This document shows, in pieces, positions 6,296 to 14,093 of a stretch of DNA of 14,189 nucleotides. This DNA is from Treponema sp. (lineage in GTDB: Bacteria > Spirochaetota > Spirochaetia > Treponematales > Breznakiellaceae). The first letter of the stretch is position 1. The number at the start of each line of letters is the position of its first letter. The notes under the pieces are model-generated. The model was not told where the DNA came from and did not search any database. It saw only the letters and a list, made by a program, of their open reading frames with translations. The DNA is taken from assembly GCA_031289935.1 (NCBI GenBank), contig JAITON010000221.1, positions 1-14,189 on the forward strand. The letters run 5' to 3'. Made by a program: the position numbers and the translations under genes.

Positions 6296-7654
6296 TCATT
6301 CCAGGGCGTAGAGCTTGATCTTGTTGAGCAGGGTCTTCCGGCAGATACCCAGTTCCACCGATGCCCTGCTGCGGTTGCCCTGGCAACGGACCAGGGCATC
6401 GGCAATCGCCTGTTTCTCGATGGCCTCCAGGGAAGAAGCGGCGCTGGGTTCGGGGCGCACGGCGCTGGTAGCGGCGGCAGGGTCGCCTGCAAGGGAGGCA
6501 TCGCTCTTGTGCAGTTCAATGTTCCAGGCCTCAATCCGGTTTCCTTCGCCATAGATCAGGGCCCGTTCCAGGATATTTTCCAGTTCCCGAATGTTGCCGG
6601 GGAAATCGTAGACCAGGAGCTTTTCCAGGGCTCCGGGGCTGATGGCCGCATGGGGGCGGCCCATGCGGGTAGAGAGCTTGTTCAGCAGGAACTCAGTGAG
6701 CGGCGGGATGTCATCCCGTCGCTCCCGTAAAGGGGGGCAGATGATCCTGAACACGTTAAGACGGTAGTAGAGGTCTTCCCGGAAGCGGCCCTCCCGAACC
6801 ATGGCCTCCAGGTCCCGATTAGTGGCGCTCACGATCCGGGCGTTCACGGGGATATCGCTGGAACCGCCCAGGCGGCGGATCTTCCGCTCCTGGAGTACCC
6901 GGAGGAGTTTAACCTGGAGGCCCAGGGGCATCTCGCCGATCTCGTCCAGAAAGATGGTACCCCGGCCAGCTACCTCGAAGAGCCCCAGCTTCCGGCCCAG
7001 GGCCCCGGTAAAGCTGCCCTTTTCGTGGCCGAAGAGCTCGCTTTCCATAAGCCCTTCGTGAATGCCGCCGATATTGACCGCCGCAAAGGGCTCCTCGGCG
7101 TAAGTCCCCCGGCAGTGGATCTCCCGGGCCACAGCCTCCTTGCCTGCGCCGCTTTCTCCGGTGATGAGCACCGTTACGTCCGAGCGGGCGATCTTGTCGA
7201 TGCGGTCCGAAAGGCGGCGCATCACATCGGTGTCGCCGATCAGTCCGGTCTTGCCGTCGCCGGTCCGATCCAGGGCCGCGATACGATTTTCCCGGCGGCG
7301 GTTGTCCACGAGGGCCCGGAGCTTTATGATGAGTTCCGCCGGGTCAAAGGGCTTTACCAGGTAATCACAGGCTCCGGTTTTGAGGGCCTCTACGGCATCG
7401 CTTATCTGGCCGTGGGCAGAGATCATGATCACCGGGCTGAGCAATCCCCGGCGCTGCATCCAGACCAGAACCTCCTGGCCGCTCATACCGGGGAGCTTCA
7501 GGTCCAGGATAACGGCGTCGAAGGCTTCCTTTTCCAGAAACTCCACTGCGGCCTCCCCGGTCTCGGCCCCCTCGGCATCAATCTCTTCCAGGGAAAGATA
7601 CTTTTTGAGGGATTCCCGGATGTGCCGCTCGTCGTCAACGATCAGTATCTTCAT
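6296..7654 (-). CDS. NtrC-family sigma-54-dependent response regulator
   Basis: A 452-residue transcription activator with three domains. The receiver domain (1-115) has acidic D7/D8, phospho-acceptor D51, S79 and K101 (YLVKPF). The AAA+ sigma-54 interaction domain (about 138-370) has Walker A GESGAGKE (166-173), the sigma-54 contact loop GSFTGA (213-218, a variant of GAFTGA), Walker B TIFLDEIGE (233-241) and FPGNIRELEN (351-360). After an Ala/Ser-rich linker comes a Fis-type helix-turn-helix (about 422-448, GNRSRASVELG...TLLNKIK). The start overlaps the kinase stop by 4 bp (ATGA), with GGAG 8 bases upstream inside the kinase gene. It is the last gene of the exporter operon, whose promoter is a consensus sigma-54 site. 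It is therefore probably its own activator. The family assignment is firm; the signal and full regulon are unknown. Confidence 0.96.
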   Translation of the reverse strand: MKILIVDDERHIRESLKKYLSLEEIDAEGAETGEAAVEFLEKEAFDAVILDLKLPGMSGQEVLVWMQRRGLLSPVIMISAHGQISDAVEALKTGACDYLVKPFDPAELIIKLRALVDNRRRENRIAALDRTGDGKTGLIGDTDVMRRLSDRIDKIARSDVTVLITGESGAGKEAVAREIHCRGTYAEEPFAAVNIGGIHEGLMESELFGHEKGSFTGALGRKLGLFEVAGRGTIFLDEIGEMPLGLQVKLLRVLQERKIRRLGGSSDIPVNARIVSATNRDLEAMVREGRFREDLYYRLNVFRIICPPLRERRDDIPPLTEFLLNKLSTRMGRPHAAISPGALEKLLVYDFPGNIRELENILERALIYGEGNRIEAWNIELHKSDASLAGDPAAATSAVRPEPSAASSLEAIEKQAIADALVRCQGNRSRASVELGICRKTLLNKIKLYALE

Positions 7655-8988
7655 GACTTATGCTCCGCATGATGTTCCGGCAGAATAATCCGCACCAGGG
7701 CCCCACCGCCCTCCCGGTTTTCCAGGCCGATGCTCCCGCCGGCTGCCTCTATGAACCGTTTGCTCACCGAAAGGCCGATGCCGGTACCGGTACTTTTACT
7801 GGTAAAGAAAGGATCAAAAACCCGCTTAAGGTCGGCCTTTTTAATGCCCCGGCCCCGGTCCATGATCGTGATGGTGATTTTCCCGTTGTTCCCTTCCACC
7901 GATACCGCCACTTCCTCTGCGGGGCCGCCGCTTTCCAGGGCGTTACGGATCAGGTTCTCGAAGACCGAACGGAGCCGCTGTTCGTCCATGAACACGATGG
8001 CCGCGCCCGTATTGGCCGGCACCATGTTTCTGCCCGTGAGCCTTTGGGACACATCGGCCAGCACTGCGGTACTGTCCAGAGCCTGCCTTTCGCCCACTGC
8101 ATCCCGAAGGTAATCGTTGACCCGATAGGTGAGGGCCGAAAGACGGGCCACCTCCTCGTTGATGGCGTCCAGCTCTTCCTTCCCGGTATGGGGGAAGAGT
8201 TTTGAGAGAATCCCCGTTTGCAAGCGGATAGAGAGCAGGGGGTTTTTTATCTCGTGGGCCAGGGTCGAGGCTGCGGTCCCCACGACCACGAGGTTCTTCT
8301 GGGATTCCAACTGGCCCCGGTACTCATAATTGCGAAGATACAGGTTCCTGATATAGAAGGCTATAAAGAGAAAGGAAAGCTCCACCAGGGGGAAGAGAAT
8401 CGACGTGGCAATGATGGTCCGCCAGTAGTCCAAATGGTAGGCCTCAATGTAGATATAATTCTCGTTCAAGAGATAGTCGAAAAAATCTTCGGGTTCGATC
8501 CGGGCCTGTTCGCCGCCTGGGACGGGGGCCACGGGTCTTACCGGGGCGCGTACGGTATTCCTGCCCCCCTGCCCGCCACTGAGCTTGGTCCAGGGCTCGG
8601 TATGGATAATAAACTTGATGGTCCCGCCCCATTCTTCAGAAATCGTGTAGCGGCCGAATGTACTCTCTCCCCCGTTTCGCAGAAGTTCAAGATCAAAAAT
8701 CGCCGGTGCGGAGCCCCAGCGGTATAGGGGCTGGAAATCGGCATCGTAGAGCGCCGCGCCCCGAATCCGCTCCATGAGTATCGTATTGGATTCCAGCAGG
8801 AAATTGATGTCCTCAATACTGCGGAAGTTGGATACAATGGTAGTGAGCAGGCGTTCGTGTTGATTATCCCGAATAAGCCGCGCCCGGTCCCGGAGGCTCC
8901 AGAAAAGATAGCCCATAACGTTGGAAGCAAGAACCCAGCAGAGGAGCACAAAGATGAGAGATGATTTTTTCACCGGCAGTTTGTTCAT
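7651..8988 (-). CDS. Membrane sensor histidine kinase
   Basis: A 445-residue inner-membrane kinase, partner of the overlapping response-regulator gene. The first membrane segment is at residues 9-29 and the second at about 190-213, enclosing an extracytoplasmic sensor region of about 160 residues. That region has a Gly/Pro/Arg-rich stretch (137-161) and no domain I recognise. Cytoplasmic motifs are the H box STLAHEIKNPL (241-251, phospho-accepting His245), N box FENLIRNALESGG (343-355), G1 MDRGRGI (376-382), F box FDPFFTSK (391-398) and G2 GTGIGLSV (401-408). The layout is that of NtrB/ZraS-type kinases that work with sigma-54 activators. The gene starts 24 bp after the TolC-like gene, with GAGGA and GGAAG just upstream. 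Co-transcription with an exporter suggests it senses a periplasmic or envelope stress or an exported compound. Confidence 0.94.
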   Translation of the reverse strand: MNKLPVKKSSLIFVLLCWVLASNVMGYLFWSLRDRARLIRDNQHERLLTTIVSNFRSIEDINFLLESNTILMERIRGAALYDADFQPLYRWGSAPAIFDLELLRNGGESTFGRYTISEEWGGTIKFIIHTEPWTKLSGGQGGRNTVRAPVRPVAPVPGGEQARIEPEDFFDYLLNENYIYIEAYHLDYWRTIIATSILFPLVELSFLFIAFYIRNLYLRNYEYRGQLESQKNLVVVGTAASTLAHEIKNPLLSIRLQTGILSKLFPHTGKEELDAINEEVARLSALTYRVNDYLRDAVGERQALDSTAVLADVSQRLTGRNMVPANTGAAIVFMDEQRLRSVFENLIRNALESGGPAEEVAVSVEGNNGKITITIMDRGRGIKKADLKRVFDPFFTSKSTGTGIGLSVSKRFIEAAGGSIGLENREGGGALVRIILPEHHAEHKS

Positions 8989-9012
8989 GCTTCCATCCTC
9001 TATAGCCTCACC

Positions 9013-10407
9013 TTATACCGGGAGCAGAAAATCCATCAGCGTCTGCATGTCCGCAAAGGCTCCCAGCCCCCGCAGGTTTGAAAGGGAGTTAAGGAAGGTG
9101 TAACGCGACTGGTTAAGGGAATATTGGCTCCTGATTAAGCTCTCGGAGGCGGTAGAGAAGTTGGACATCGAATACTGGGCAAGATTAAACAGGGCCTCTG
9201 CATACTCGTATTGCTGCTGGCTGATTTCCAGAGACCGTTCTGCGGAGAGCACCGAGGAAGCCTGGGATATCAGTTGCAGAATAGTAGTATACACGTTCAC
9301 CGCCAGGTTTTCTTCGGCGTCCTGGTAGCTCAACCACTGCCGCCCCAGGGCGTTTTCGCTTTTTGCAACACTGTTTGCGGTGACCCAGAAATCCAGGGAG
9401 ATACTGCCCGTAATGGTAAGGCCAAAATTGGACCATGTAATCGCGGGATCGGAAGAAAGGGTAAATGTAGGACTGGGAAAATTGAGGCTCGCCCTGAAGC
9501 TCGGCATATAGCCGGTCTTCGCCTGATCCACCGCCAGTTTCGCCGAGTCCAGACTCAGGCCGCTGTTCAGGAATTGGGGATTGTTAGCCCTGACGGCCGC
9601 CAGGAGCGAAGCATAGAGGCGGTCAATAGCGCTGTCGTCCAGCGAAGCCAATCCCGTAATCAGCGCTTCATACTTATCAAAACTAACGGGATCCAGTTCC
9701 GGCAGCTCTTTTAGACCCGTCAGATTTTGCAATGTGGTCCGGGCCTGAAAAAGACTCCGCCGGGTTTGATTCCGGGTATTTTCACTACTCTCCTTGGATG
9801 CCTGGGCCTGGAGGTATTCGTCCCGGGCGATAATGCCGCTTTCGAACCGGACCTCCGCAATGTTCAGGGTTAAAAGGGCGCCCCGATAGGCGGCCTCGGC
9901 GTTCTCCAGATTCTCCTGAGCCAACAGTACATTGAAATAGGCCTGGTCCACATCACTTAAGACCTGGTAATAGGCCTGCAGGGCCTGGTTCCGGGTCGTT
10001 TCGGAAGTAATAGCGCTGAGCTGCTTTTGGATGCTGTATTTGCCGCCGTCCCAAATTGACATGGATACTGATGATGGCAGACTGAGCTTTGCGGCCAGGG
10101 AGCCCACAATATAGTCACCCAGGGAATTATAGGTTGGTTTATCGGTTGTTTTATCGACGGCGTCCCAGTTCTCTGCCCAGAAAGTACCCCCCACTTGCAC
10201 CGATGCGCTCCCCAGACTGGGAAGCTGGGCGTAGAGATTCGATTGCTCCGTCAGAGCGTTATTTCTTTCCGTCAGGAAATAAGTTTCCAGGGTCCGGGAA
10301 TTGGCGACCGCCAGATCCTCGGCCTGGTCCAGACTCAGGGTTTCGGCGGCGAGGATTCCCATGCCAAGAGCCGATACCAATACTACCGTTATCAATTTCC
10401 TCATCAT
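9013..10407 (-). CDS. TolC-like outer membrane efflux protein
   Basis: A 464-residue secreted protein. A signal peptide (MMRKLITVVLVSALGMGILA) is probably cleaved near residue 21. Two copies of the outer-membrane-efflux-protein pattern follow: long heptad-rich helices (about 25-60, 135-225, 255-300 and 365-450) separated by Ser/Asn/Gly-rich strand regions such as SLPSSVSMSIWDGG and GLTITGSISLDFWV. These would form the periplasmic helical tunnel and the outer-membrane barrel. The length is typical of TolC homologues. ATG 10407 has GGAG 4 bases upstream; ATG 10404 (7 bases) is equally possible. It begins 15 bp after the permease gene, so it is probably the dedicated exit duct of the tripartite pump encoded upstream. 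Sequence identity within this family is low, so the call rests on architecture and context. Confidence 0.87.
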   Translation of the reverse strand: MMRKLITVVLVSALGMGILAAETLSLDQAEDLAVANSRTLETYFLTERNNALTEQSNLYAQLPSLGSASVQVGGTFWAENWDAVDKTTDKPTYNSLGDYIVGSLAAKLSLPSSVSMSIWDGGKYSIQKQLSAITSETTRNQALQAYYQVLSDVDQAYFNVLLAQENLENAEAAYRGALLTLNIAEVRFESGIIARDEYLQAQASKESSENTRNQTRRSLFQARTTLQNLTGLKELPELDPVSFDKYEALITGLASLDDSAIDRLYASLLAAVRANNPQFLNSGLSLDSAKLAVDQAKTGYMPSFRASLNFPSPTFTLSSDPAITWSNFGLTITGSISLDFWVTANSVAKSENALGRQWLSYQDAEENLAVNVYTTILQLISQASSVLSAERSLEISQQQYEYAEALFNLAQYSMSNFSTASESLIRSQYSLNQSRYTFLNSLSNLRGLGAFADMQTLMDFLLPV

Positions 10408-10422
10408 TACGCTCCTATAAAT

Positions 10423-11637
10423 TTACTCGTAACGCAGTGCGTCAATTGGATACAGTTTTGCTGCTTTTTGCGCGGGATAGAACCCAAAGAAAATCCCTAT
10501 AAAGGCGGCAAAGAGAACGGCGATCAGCACCACCGTCGGGCTTATCAAGGTAGTAATCGAAAAGGCCGCAAGCGCCCGGCAGACCCCGGCGGCCATAGCG
10601 ACCCCCAGGCCCCCGCCCATCATGCTGAGGAGGACCGACTCCGACAGGAATTGGAGCAGGATATCCCGCTTCCGGGCGCCCACGGCCATGCGGATACCGA
10701 TCTCCCGGGTCCGCTCGGTAACCGATACCAGCATAATGTTCATGATGCCGATACCGCCTACCAGGAGGGACACCCCCGCGATGGCCGCCAGTAAGGTGGT
10801 CAGGATGCCCAGAATGGAAGAGGCCATGTCGATGATATCGGCGCTGTTCATGATCTCAAAATCACTGGCGGTCTCCCCGGTAAGATTGTGGGATTCCCGG
10901 AGAATCGCCTCAAGCTCTTTCTGCTCGGCGGCCATATATTCCTTGCTCACCACACCCACCTGAATGGAACTCACGGTTTGGGAATTGGAAAGCCTGGTCT
11001 GGTAGGTGTTCAGGGGCACCCAGATGATGTCGTCCGAATCGGAACCGAGGCTGGTTCCCTTGGATGCGAAGACCCCAATAATCGTAAAGGGCTGGGTGCC
11101 TACGCGCATCTGCTGGCCCAAGGCCTCTTCCGCCCCGCCAAAGAGATTGGCGGCCGTAGTGGTGCCGATAACGGCCACACGGTTCCGGTCCTCCAGGTCC
11201 TCTTCGCCAAACATGGTTCCCCAGCCAAGCTCCCGGTCCTGAATGATCTGGTAGCCCGGCTCCACGCCCGTCACGGACACCGAGACGCTCCCGGCGGAAC
11301 CTACCACGGTATAGCTCCCCTGGACCATCCCCGAGACCGCCACTGCGTAACTCACCTCGGAATGAATCTTTTGCAGGTCCGCCTTGCTCAACTGGGCCGG
11401 CCGGGCCCGGATATTCTGTCCCGCCTGCATCTGCATCCGGGCCGGCGATATCCTGAGCAGGTTGGTACCCATAGCAGAAAGCTGATCCTCAATATCCTTT
11501 TGGGTCCCCTGGCCCACAGCCAGCATAATGATCACCGAGCCCACGCCGATGATAATCCCCAGGGATGTCAGGAAACTCCGCATCCGGTTCCGTATGATAC
11601 TGCGAAGACAGGTGTTAAGGAGTACGAGAATGTTCAT
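10423..11637 (-). CDS. macB: MacB-type ABC exporter permease subunit
   Basis: A 404-residue inner-membrane protein with the MacB/FtsX layout. An N-terminal amphipathic segment (LRSIIRNRMRSFLT) leads into TM1 (about 24-42). A periplasmic MacB core domain spans about 45-270. Three C-terminal membrane segments follow (about 273-304, 330-355 and 366-388). The family signature TEREIGIRMAVGARKRDI is present as TERTREIGIRMAVGARKRDI (308-327). Such permeases do not form a transport channel through the membrane; they couple cytoplasmic ATP hydrolysis to movement of the periplasmic part, driving substrate out through TolC. Here the ATPase is a separate upstream gene. Its stop overlaps this start by 4 bp (ATGA), and AGGAGG lies 4 bases before the ATG. 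Earlier in-frame starts would overlap the ATPase further. LolC/E-type transport is less likely because a MacA-like adaptor and TolC are alongside. Confidence 0.92.
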   Translation of the reverse strand: MNILVLLNTCLRSIIRNRMRSFLTSLGIIIGVGSVIIMLAVGQGTQKDIEDQLSAMGTNLLRISPARMQMQAGQNIRARPAQLSKADLQKIHSEVSYAVAVSGMVQGSYTVVGSAGSVSVSVTGVEPGYQIIQDRELGWGTMFGEEDLEDRNRVAVIGTTTAANLFGGAEEALGQQMRVGTQPFTIIGVFASKGTSLGSDSDDIIWVPLNTYQTRLSNSQTVSSIQVGVVSKEYMAAEQKELEAILRESHNLTGETASDFEIMNSADIIDMASSILGILTTLLAAIAGVSLLVGGIGIMNIMLVSVTERTREIGIRMAVGARKRDILLQFLSESVLLSMMGGGLGVAMAAGVCRALAAFSITTLISPTVVLIAVLFAAFIGIFFGFYPAQKAAKLYPIDALRYE

Positions 11638-12434
11638 GCCGCCTCCTCTTTTCCACTGAGCAGGGAGTGGTCCTGCTTCCACCGGGCCAGCGCTTCCGCA
11701 GCGCTCCGCCGTTCGGTTATCCACCGGTCGGAAACCAACTGGCCGTCCCGCAGCGTTACTACCCGCTTGGCATAGCAGGCCAGCTCGGGCTCATGGGTTA
11801 CCATGATGATGGTCTTACCCCGGTTGTTAAGTTCCTGGAGCAAGGTCATGATTTCCAGGCTCATCTCGCTGTCCAGAGCGCCCGTGGGTTCGTCGGCCAG
11901 GATAAAGGCCGGATCATTCACCATAGCCCGGGCAATAGCCACCCGCTGCTGCTGGCCGCCCGAAAGCTGGGAGGGCATGTGGTGGAGCCGGTCTTCCAGG
12001 CCCACTTCCCGCAGCACCTCCAGGGCCCGCTCCCGGCGGTTCCGCCGGTCTTTCCGGTTATAAAACAGGGGAAGTTCCACGTTCTCCAGGGCCGTGGTCC
12101 GGGCCAGGAGATTAAAGGACTGGAACACAAAGCCTATCTTTTTATTTCTAATCAAGGCAAAGGTATTCCCGTTGGCGGCGGAAACATTGATACCATCCAG
12201 TACATAGCTCCCCTCACTGGGCTTGTCCAGGCAGCCAATGACGTTCATCAGAGTGGACTTGCCGGAGCCCGAGGGGCCCATGACAAAGACGAACTCCCCC
12301 GCCTCGGCGGAAAAATCAACCCCCCGCAGGGCTTGTACCACCACCGGCCCCTCCCCTGTGGCCGCCCGCTTCTTTTCTTTTTTGCTCTCAAGCTTGTATA
12401 TCCGCTTGATACCCTTCATTTCGATGACCGCCAT
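11634..12434 (-). CDS. ABC exporter ATP-binding protein (MacB/LolD type)
   Basis: A 266-residue cytoplasmic ATPase. Motifs are Walker A GPSGSGKS (53-60), Q-loop Gln105 (FVFQSFNLL), signature LSGGQQQRVAIARA (157-170), Walker B ILADEPTGALD (178-188) and switch His214 (VTHEP). The spacing and the run FQSFNLL...ENVELPL are typical of the MacB/LolD/FtsE subgroup. Two extensions stand out: a basic insert between residues 15 and 31 (KLESKKEKKRAATGEG) ahead of the first strand, and a C-terminal tail after 235. The ATG directly abuts the adaptor stop (TAAATG, no gap), with only a weak AAGGA upstream, so translation is probably coupled. It powers the permease encoded by the next gene. Confidence 0.95.
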   Translation of the reverse strand: MAVIEMKGIKRIYKLESKKEKKRAATGEGPVVVQALRGVDFSAEAGEFVFVMGPSGSGKSTLMNVIGCLDKPSEGSYVLDGINVSAANGNTFALIRNKKIGFVFQSFNLLARTTALENVELPLFYNRKDRRNRRERALEVLREVGLEDRLHHMPSQLSGGQQQRVAIARAMVNDPAFILADEPTGALDSEMSLEIMTLLQELNNRGKTIIMVTHEPELACYAKRVVTLRDGQLVSDRWITERRSAAEALARWKQDHSLLSGKEEAA

Positions 12435-13811
12435 TTAGATTTTTTCCTTTAGAATTACCTGGAGCCCTTCTAAATCGCCTGTTACCATCGTGATTTCCGT
12501 CCGGGACCCGTCGCTGATGCCGGCCAGTACCTGAATACAGTCGAGCTTGCCTTCACCAGTGATGTACCAAAGTGTCTTGGGCGTTACGGTGGGAGCGGCG
12601 CCGGTTCTGTTCCCCGTTCTGGCGGTAGATGCCCCGGTTCCTCCAAAGCCCATACCCCCTGCGGGCATGCCGGGGCCCGCGACTGCGCGCATGGCCCCCC
12701 CGCCAGCCGCGCCGCCCATAAAGCTCGTCAGGCCCGCGCCGCTCTGGCCGCCTGTATTGGCAGCGGCAAGCTGGGCAGCCTGTTGCCGGGCCTCCTGGGC
12801 CGCCTTCTGCTCGTCATCGCTCAGGCCCCGGATAGAGGCCGTAAATTCCATATCGGCAATAGCCTCGTCCGTCAGATTGGAGGGCTCGTAGCGCAGAGCT
12901 GCGTTGGGCACTACCAGAATCCCCTGGCTCTGTTCCACGATGAATTCTACCTGGCAGGTCATCCCCGGCAGAAGGGACCCGTCCTGGTTCTCCACGTTGA
13001 TGCTCACCGTGTAGGAGTTCACATTGTTCGAGGTCGTGGGCATGAGGTGGCGGTTGGTAACGGTCCCAATGTAAGTCTGCCCCGGCAGAGCTTCCAGGGT
13101 AAAGCGTACGGGCTGGCCCTTATATATAGAGGAAACATCCAGTTCCCCGACCCCCGCCTCGATCTGCATTTCCTCCAGGTTCTGCGCCAGGGTGAACATA
13201 ACCGTGCCCGCGCTGCCCGAGCCGCCGGTTACCGAATCACCCTCGGAGATACTGCGGGTGAGCACGGTCCCGTCGATAGGGCTGGTGATATAGGCGTACT
13301 GATTGATCTGGGTTTCAATATCCCTGAGCGTGGCCTGGGCCGAACTCAGGTTCGCCGAGGCTTCGTCCAGGGTCGATTTGGCCTGTTTAAGCTCATACTC
13401 GGAAATCAGGTTCCTTTCCGACAGCTTAAGCTGATTCTGATAGTTTAACTGCTGGAGCTCGTATTTGGCCCGGGCGATCAGAACCGAGGCGGATTGCTTC
13501 TGATAGTCAATCTGGAGCCGGTCCGTGTTAAGCTCCGCCAGGACATCGCCCCTTTTAACCGTATCGTTATAGTCCACATAGACCTTTTCCACCGTACTCT
13601 GCATCTGGGCCCGGACGCTGATAGTCGCCACAGGCTTGAGGGAACCGGTCGAAGAGATGGTCTTTTCGATCGAGCCCCGGCTGATGGTGGTAAACTCATA
13701 ACCCTTGAGCGTGGCGCCGCTCTTGGTGGAACAGCCGGCCAGGACCAGGGCTGCGATAAGGGCCAGGAGAACCGGGAAGCCACCGGTCCGGGCAAGTTTG
13801 TTTAGATTCAT
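12435..13811 (-). CDS. macA: MacA-like periplasmic adaptor lipoprotein
   Basis: A 458-residue membrane fusion protein bridging the inner-membrane exporter to TolC. A signal segment ends in lipobox LAGC (Cys27). Lipoyl/barrel-sandwich halves are at about 60-95 (VRAQMQSTVEKVYVDYNDTVKRGDVLAEL) and 175-210 (ITSPIDGTVLTRSISEGDSV), with a coiled-coil hairpin (about 96-172) between them. The beta-barrel domain (about 212-300) ends in ILVVPNAAL. Residues 311-408 are unusual, a Gln/Ala then Gly/Ala/Met-rich low-complexity insert, before a final strand-rich piece (LWYITGEGKLDCIQVLAG) that completes the membrane-proximal domain. ATG 13811 is preceded by GGAGG (13819-13823) at 7 bases; a frame back to 13871 would run through the sigma-54 promoter. 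It is the first gene of the exporter operon. The gene symbol denotes family, not proven function. Confidence 0.92.
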   Translation of the reverse strand: MNLNKLARTGGFPVLLALIAALVLAGCSTKSGATLKGYEFTTISRGSIEKTISSTGSLKPVATISVRAQMQSTVEKVYVDYNDTVKRGDVLAELNTDRLQIDYQKQSASVLIARAKYELQQLNYQNQLKLSERNLISEYELKQAKSTLDEASANLSSAQATLRDIETQINQYAYITSPIDGTVLTRSISEGDSVTGGSGSAGTVMFTLAQNLEEMQIEAGVGELDVSSIYKGQPVRFTLEALPGQTYIGTVTNRHLMPTTSNNVNSYTVSINVENQDGSLLPGMTCQVEFIVEQSQGILVVPNAALRYEPSNLTDEAIADMEFTASIRGLSDDEQKAAQEARQQAAQLAAANTGGQSGAGLTSFMGGAAGGGAMRAVAGPGMPAGGMGFGGTGASTARTGNRTGAAPTVTPKTLWYITGEGKLDCIQVLAGISDGSRTEITMVTGDLEGLQVILKEKI

Positions 13812-13854
13812 TTGACATCCTCCTTCAATTTTGAGCTCTCTGTAGCTAATTACA

Positions 13855-13871
13855 AGCAAAAACCGTGCCAA
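13855..13871 (-). promoter_or_regulatory. Consensus sigma-54 promoter of the exporter/two-component operon
   Basis: On the minus strand the sequence is TTGGCACGGTTTTTGCT, which fits TTGGCACG-N4-TTGCT at every specified position (GG at -24, GC at -12). Transcription should start near 13844, about 33 bases before the adaptor ATG. The last gene of the operon encodes a sigma-54 activator, which supports the call. Transcription was not observed; the match is read directly from the bases. Confidence 0.9.
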
Positions 13872-13930
13872 GCCCAGGAAAGCCCAAAAAGGCCCCTTTT
13901 GGCCGGTTTTACCGGGTAATAATTACGCAG

Positions 13931-13959
13931 ATTATAGCAAAAGGGTAAATTTTACGCAA
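13931..13959 (-). promoter_or_regulatory. Sigma-70 promoter with extended -10 upstream of the exporter operon
   Basis: On the minus strand TATAAT (13931-13936) is preceded by TGC, forming an extended -10 (TGnTATAAT). TTGCGT (13954-13959) lies 17 bp upstream as a partial -35. The predicted start is near 13924, upstream of the sigma-54 site, giving a second, longer transcript and presumably basal expression. Confidence 0.6.
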
Positions 13960-13972
13960 TGAGACTATGGCG

Positions 13973-13997
13973 GTGTAGTTTGCGTTGCAAACTACAC
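13973..13997. promoter_or_regulatory. Perfect 11-3-11 palindrome, candidate enhancer/activator site
   Basis: GTGTAGTTTGC, spacer GTT, GCAAACTACAC, with no mismatch. Its centre (13985) is about 140 bp upstream of the predicted sigma-54 start, a usual distance for an NtrC-family enhancer. It is also about 61 bp upstream of the predicted sigma-70 start. No T run follows on either strand, so a terminator is unlikely. Copies of ATGAGAC at 13959-13965 and 13999-14005, exactly 40 bp apart, flank it. Binding by the operon's own regulator is inference. Confidence 0.7.
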
Positions 13998-14055
13998 TAT
14001 GAGACCACAAAACACGAAAAAACGCACGAATTTTACCTATTTTCGTAAAAAGCGC

Positions 14056-14084
14056 TTGACAAGTTCCGCGCTTGATGCTAGTAT
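14056..14084 (+). promoter_or_regulatory. Sigma-70 promoter of the rightward gene at the window edge
   Basis: TTGACA (14056-14061) is a perfect -35. A 17-bp spacer leads to TAGTAT (14079-14084), and an overlapping TATAAC lies at 14082-14087. The region upstream is AT-rich with A/T runs. The predicted start is around 14091-14094, at or just before an ATG, so the transcript would have almost no leader. It is divergent from the exporter operon. Confidence 0.65.
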
Positions 14085-14093
14085 AACAACGTT

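Noticed and set aside
5807..6730. 307-residue plus-strand frame opposite the lipoprotein linker and regulator
   Set aside because: Its Ser/Pro/Gly repeats are simply the reverse of the acidic linker repeats, and it spans two well-supported minus-strand genes.
10423..12434. LolCDE lipoprotein-release or FtsEX system instead of MacB
   Set aside because: A single permease with a large periplasmic core, a dedicated adaptor and a TolC-like gene in the same operon fit a MacAB-type exporter better.
10888..12452. Long plus-strand frames opposite the permease and ATPase genes
   Set aside because: They are mirror frames of GC-rich coding DNA; the minus-strand products carry complete ABC motifs.
13973..13997. 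Palindrome as an intrinsic terminator between divergent genes
   Set aside because: No T run follows on either strand, and both flanking genes read away from it.
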